Source: Bog-756 sp963778165
GTDB lineage: Bacteria; Actinomycetota; Acidimicrobiia; Acidimicrobiales; RAAP-2
Direction of reading: 5' to 3'
NCBI GenBank assembly: GCA_963778165.1
Contig: CAVZTE010000002.1
Coordinates: forward strand, 1 to 64,000
DNA length: 64,000 nt
Shown here: positions 62,105 to 64,000 of the stretch, one piece after another
How positions within the stretch are numbered: position 1 is the first letter of the stretch
How the letters are laid out: every line of letters begins with the position of its first letter
Translations under genes and position numbers: made by a program
The notes under the pieces: generated by a model
What the model saw: only the letters and a program-made list of their open reading frames with translations
The model's database searches: none
What the model was told of the DNA's origin: nothing

Positions 62105-64000
62105 ATGTCCATCACCGCTCCAGCTCCATCCGTGGCCCTGCCGGTTGCACCCTCCGGCCCGGACCGGTCGACACTCCGGACCACCGGCCCCGCCCCGGAC
62201 GACGGGAGCCCCGCCGCCCGCCGGTCGTGGGCGGTGCCGGCGCTCATCGCCCTGTTGACGGTCACCGCGGTGACCTATCTGTGGGACCTCAGCGCCTCCG
62301 GCTACGCCAACAGCTTCTATGCCGCTGCGGTCCAGGCCGGCACCAAAAGCTGGAAGGCGTTCTTCTTCGGCTCACTCGACTCGTCGAACTTCATCACCGT
62401 GGACAAGTCGCCCGGCTCCCTGTGGGTCATGGAGCTCTCCGGTCGTATCTTCGGGTTCAGCAGTTGGAGCATGTTGGTGCCCCAGGTCCTCGAAGGAGTG
62501 GCCGCGGTCGGACTGCTCTACGCCACCGTCAAGCGTTGGTTCGGTCCGGGCGCCGGACTCCTGGCCGGCGCCGTCCTGGCCTGCACCCCGGTGGCGGCCC
62601 TCATGTTCCGGTACAACAACCCCGACGCCTTGATGGTGCTGCTGCTGGTGGCGGCGGCCTACACCCTGACCCGCGCCATCGAAAAGGGAGGGACCCGGTG
62701 GATGGTGGCCACCGGGTCGCTCATCGGCTTCGCCTTCCTGGCCAAGATGCTTCAGGCCTTCACGGTGGTACCGGCCTTTGGCGCCGTCTACCTGCTGGCG
62801 GCACCGGTGGCTCTGCGCCGCCGACTGTGGCAGCTGGTGCTGGGCAGCATGGCCATTGTGGTGTCGGCGGGGTGGTGGGTGGCCATCGTGGCCCTGTGGC
62901 CGGCGGGCTCCCGACCCATGATCGACGGCTCACCGGACAACAGCATCCTCAACCTCATCTTCGGTTACAACGGGCTGAGTCGCCTGACCGGGGGGACCGG
63001 AGGCAACGGCAGCGGCTTCAGTGGAGCCACCGGCGTGTTCCGGCTCTTCAACGACCTGATGGGTGGGCAGGCATCGTGGCTGCTGCCCGCCTCACTGCTG
63101 GCCCTGGTGGCCGGCCTGGTGTGGCGGGGCCGGGCTCCCCGCACCGACCGCAAGCGTGCCGCTCTCCTGCTGTGGGGCGGTTGGCTGATCATCACCGGTG
63201 CGGTGTTCAGCTTCAGCTCCGGCGTCATCCACACCTACTACACGGTGGCTCTGGCCCCGGCCATCGCCGGGTTGGTGGGCATCGGTGGCGCTCTGCTGTG
63301 GCAGCGCCGCGGGCAGTTGGTGGCCCGCATCATCGGAGCGGCAGGCATCCTCGGCACAGCCATCTGGGCCTTTGTCCTGCTCGACCGCACCCCCGGTTAT
63401 GTGCCCTGGCTCCGCGTGGTCATCGTGGTGTCCGGGGTGGCAGCTGCCGGCGCCCTGCTGGTGGCGCCGGCCATCCCCCGAGCGACCAGGAATCTCACCG
63501 TGGCGGCTATGGGCCTGGGCCTGGTGGCCGGCCTGAGTGGACCCATCGCCTTCACCGCGGGCACGCTGACCACCGCCCACACCGGCAGCATTCCCTCGGC
63601 CGGACCGACGTCGGCCGGTGGGGGCTTCGGGGGTCCGGGCGGCGGAGTCGGTGGCGCCCGGCTCGATGGCGCAGGGCTCGGTGGCGCCGGGCTCGGTGGC
63701 GAAGGGCTCGGTGGCGAAGGTAGCGGCGGCCCGAGCGGCCTCGGTGCAGGCCGGAGCGCGGGAGGTGTCGGCGGGTTCGGGGAAGGCCAACGACCCGGTG
63801 CGGCGACCGGTGGCAGCGGCGGCTTCCCCGGTGGAACGGGCACACGTTCCCCCGGCGGTACAGGCACGCGACCCACCGGCGAAGGCGCAGGTGGCTTCGG
63901 CGGCACCCGGCCGACGGGCTCAGTGCCGGGCACTGGTGGGGGAGCCTCAACCGACGCGGCACTCGACGCCGCCCTGCGTTCGGATGCCGGCTCCTACCGG
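62105..64000 (+). CDS. GT39 (ArnT/PMT-like) mannosyltransferase, 3' end beyond the window
   Basis: 632 codons remain open to the window edge with no stop. A cytoplasmic N-terminus (about 45 residues) precedes many membrane helices: WAVPALIALLTVTAVTYLWD, then ASGYANSFYAAAVQAGTKSW, FFFGSLDSSNFITVDKSPGS (the VDKxP loop of this actinobacterial clade), FRYNNPDALMVLLLVAAAYT, FLAKMLQAFTVVPAFGAVYL, and GVIHTYYTVALAPAIAGLVG. After about residue 490 an extracytoplasmic Gly-rich region begins, with 15-base coding repeats. These enzymes transfer sugar from polyprenyl-phosphate to proteins or cell-wall lipids. Confidence 0.9.
   Translation, partial: MSITAPAPSVALPVAPSGPDRSTLRTTGPAPDDGSPAARRSWAVPALIALLTVTAVTYLWDLSASGYANSFYAAAVQAGTKSWKAFFFGSLDSSNFITVDKSPGSLWVMELSGRIFGFSSWSMLVPQVLEGVAAVGLLYATVKRWFGPGAGLLAGAVLACTPVAALMFRYNNPDALMVLLLVAAAYTLTRAIEKGGTRWMVATGSLIGFAFLAKMLQAFTVVPAFGAVYLLAAPVALRRRLWQLVLGSMAIVVSAGWWVAIVALWPAGSRPMIDGSPDNSILNLIFGYNGLSRLTGGTGGNGSGFSGATGVFRLFNDLMGGQASWLLPASLLALVAGLVWRGRAPRTDRKRAALLLWGGWLIITGAVFSFSSGVIHTYYTVALAPAIAGLVGIGGALLWQRRGQLVARIIGAAGILGTAIWAFVLLDRTPGYVPWLRVVIVVSGVAAAGALLVAPAIPRATRNLTVAAMGLGLVAGLSGPIAFTAGTLTTAHTGSIPSAGPTSAGGGFGGPGGGVGGARLDGAGLGGAGLGGEGLGGEGSGGPSGLGAGRSAGGVGGFGEGQRPGAATGGSGGFPGGTGTRSPGGTGTRPTGEGAGGFGGTRPTGSVPGTGGGASTDAALDAALRSDAGSYR
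63653..63727 (+). repeat. Five 15-base coding repeats (GxGLG) in the GT39 gene
   Basis: Units of 15 bases beginning GGCG at 63653, 63668, 63683, 63698 and 63713 encode GARLD, GAGLG, GAGLG, GEGLG and GEGSG. The near-identical middle units suggest copy-number variation. They lie in the Gly-rich loop near the protein's C-terminus. Confidence 0.85.

Noticed and set aside
61930..63723. A 597-codon open frame over the start of the GT39 gene
   Set aside because: It is another frame of the mannosyltransferase. Its composition (Arg/Gly/His-rich) is unlike protein, while the ATG 62105 frame shows membrane helices and family motifs.

Overview
The window is high-GC DNA whose gene content points to an actinobacterium, most likely of the Acidimicrobiia type. 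Three things suggest this. Two secreted proteins are built from 42-residue GYWLVAxDGG repeats, which I associate with that class. Many small families are actinobacterial (DUF2332, DUF5990, DUF6027, DUF5522, F420-type PPOX oxidoreductase). Several promoters sit 5-7 bases upstream of a start codon, which implies leaderless mRNAs. No rRNA, tRNA, CRISPR array, phage module or intact transposase was seen. The region looks chromosomal and is dominated by regulator-plus-effector pairs.

Layout. Positions 1-6.1 kb hold a partial phosphodiester-glycosidase-like gene, a DedA gene, soxR with a SoxR box facing a PPOX oxidoreductase, a zinc-type oxidoreductase, a decayed ABC permease fragment, a small PEGA-like protein, and an SDR/NTF2 operon divergent from a MarR gene. 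Positions 6.4-11.1 kb hold two large secreted hydrolases, a sedolisin (S53) with a PKD domain and a GH3 beta-glucosidase. Positions 11.5-16.8 kb hold an amidohydrolase fragment, DUF2332, a GGDEF cyclase, a TetR/SRPBCC pair around a palindromic operator, a DMT transporter and DUF5990. Positions 16.9-27.7 kb are rich in ABC exporters: padR-ATPase-FtsX permease; a NarL-type two-component system divergent from an ATPase-permease pair; and padR-HAAS-ATPase-permease. Positions 27.8-36.5 kb are mixed: a membrane protein, an anchored PQQ-type propeller, VOC, an F420-reductase-like protein, an SDR, a uracil-DNA-glycosylase-like protein, MerR-GyrI facing an NTF2-like protein, an unknown conserved protein with a strong terminator, and a TMEM175-type channel.

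From 36.6 kb onward the DNA looks visibly more GC-rich. Here lie a choloylglycine-hydrolase-type acylase, an unknown protein, the first repeat protein, a double Lrp/AsnC regulator facing an MFS pump, a GH1 enzyme, an ArsB/SLC13-type transporter, small DUF proteins and cobyric acid synthase. These are followed by a sugar-use operon (GH1, xylA, xylB), a possible ion channel, the second repeat protein, a small HTH protein, msrB-msrA, DoxX, an aldo-keto reductase, a TetR-controlled MFS pump, PPK2, SRPBCC and a GT39 mannosyltransferase that runs off the right edge.

A striking property of the window is that about 20 genes have full-length homologous content split over two or more frames, often near short C or G runs. 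Because the domains and catalytic motifs are intact on both sides, I read most of these as sequence or assembly errors rather than pseudogenes. Such genes are reported as single features spanning all the frames. True decay is best supported for the ABC-permease fragment near 3.5 kb and the amidohydrolase fragment near 11.5 kb.
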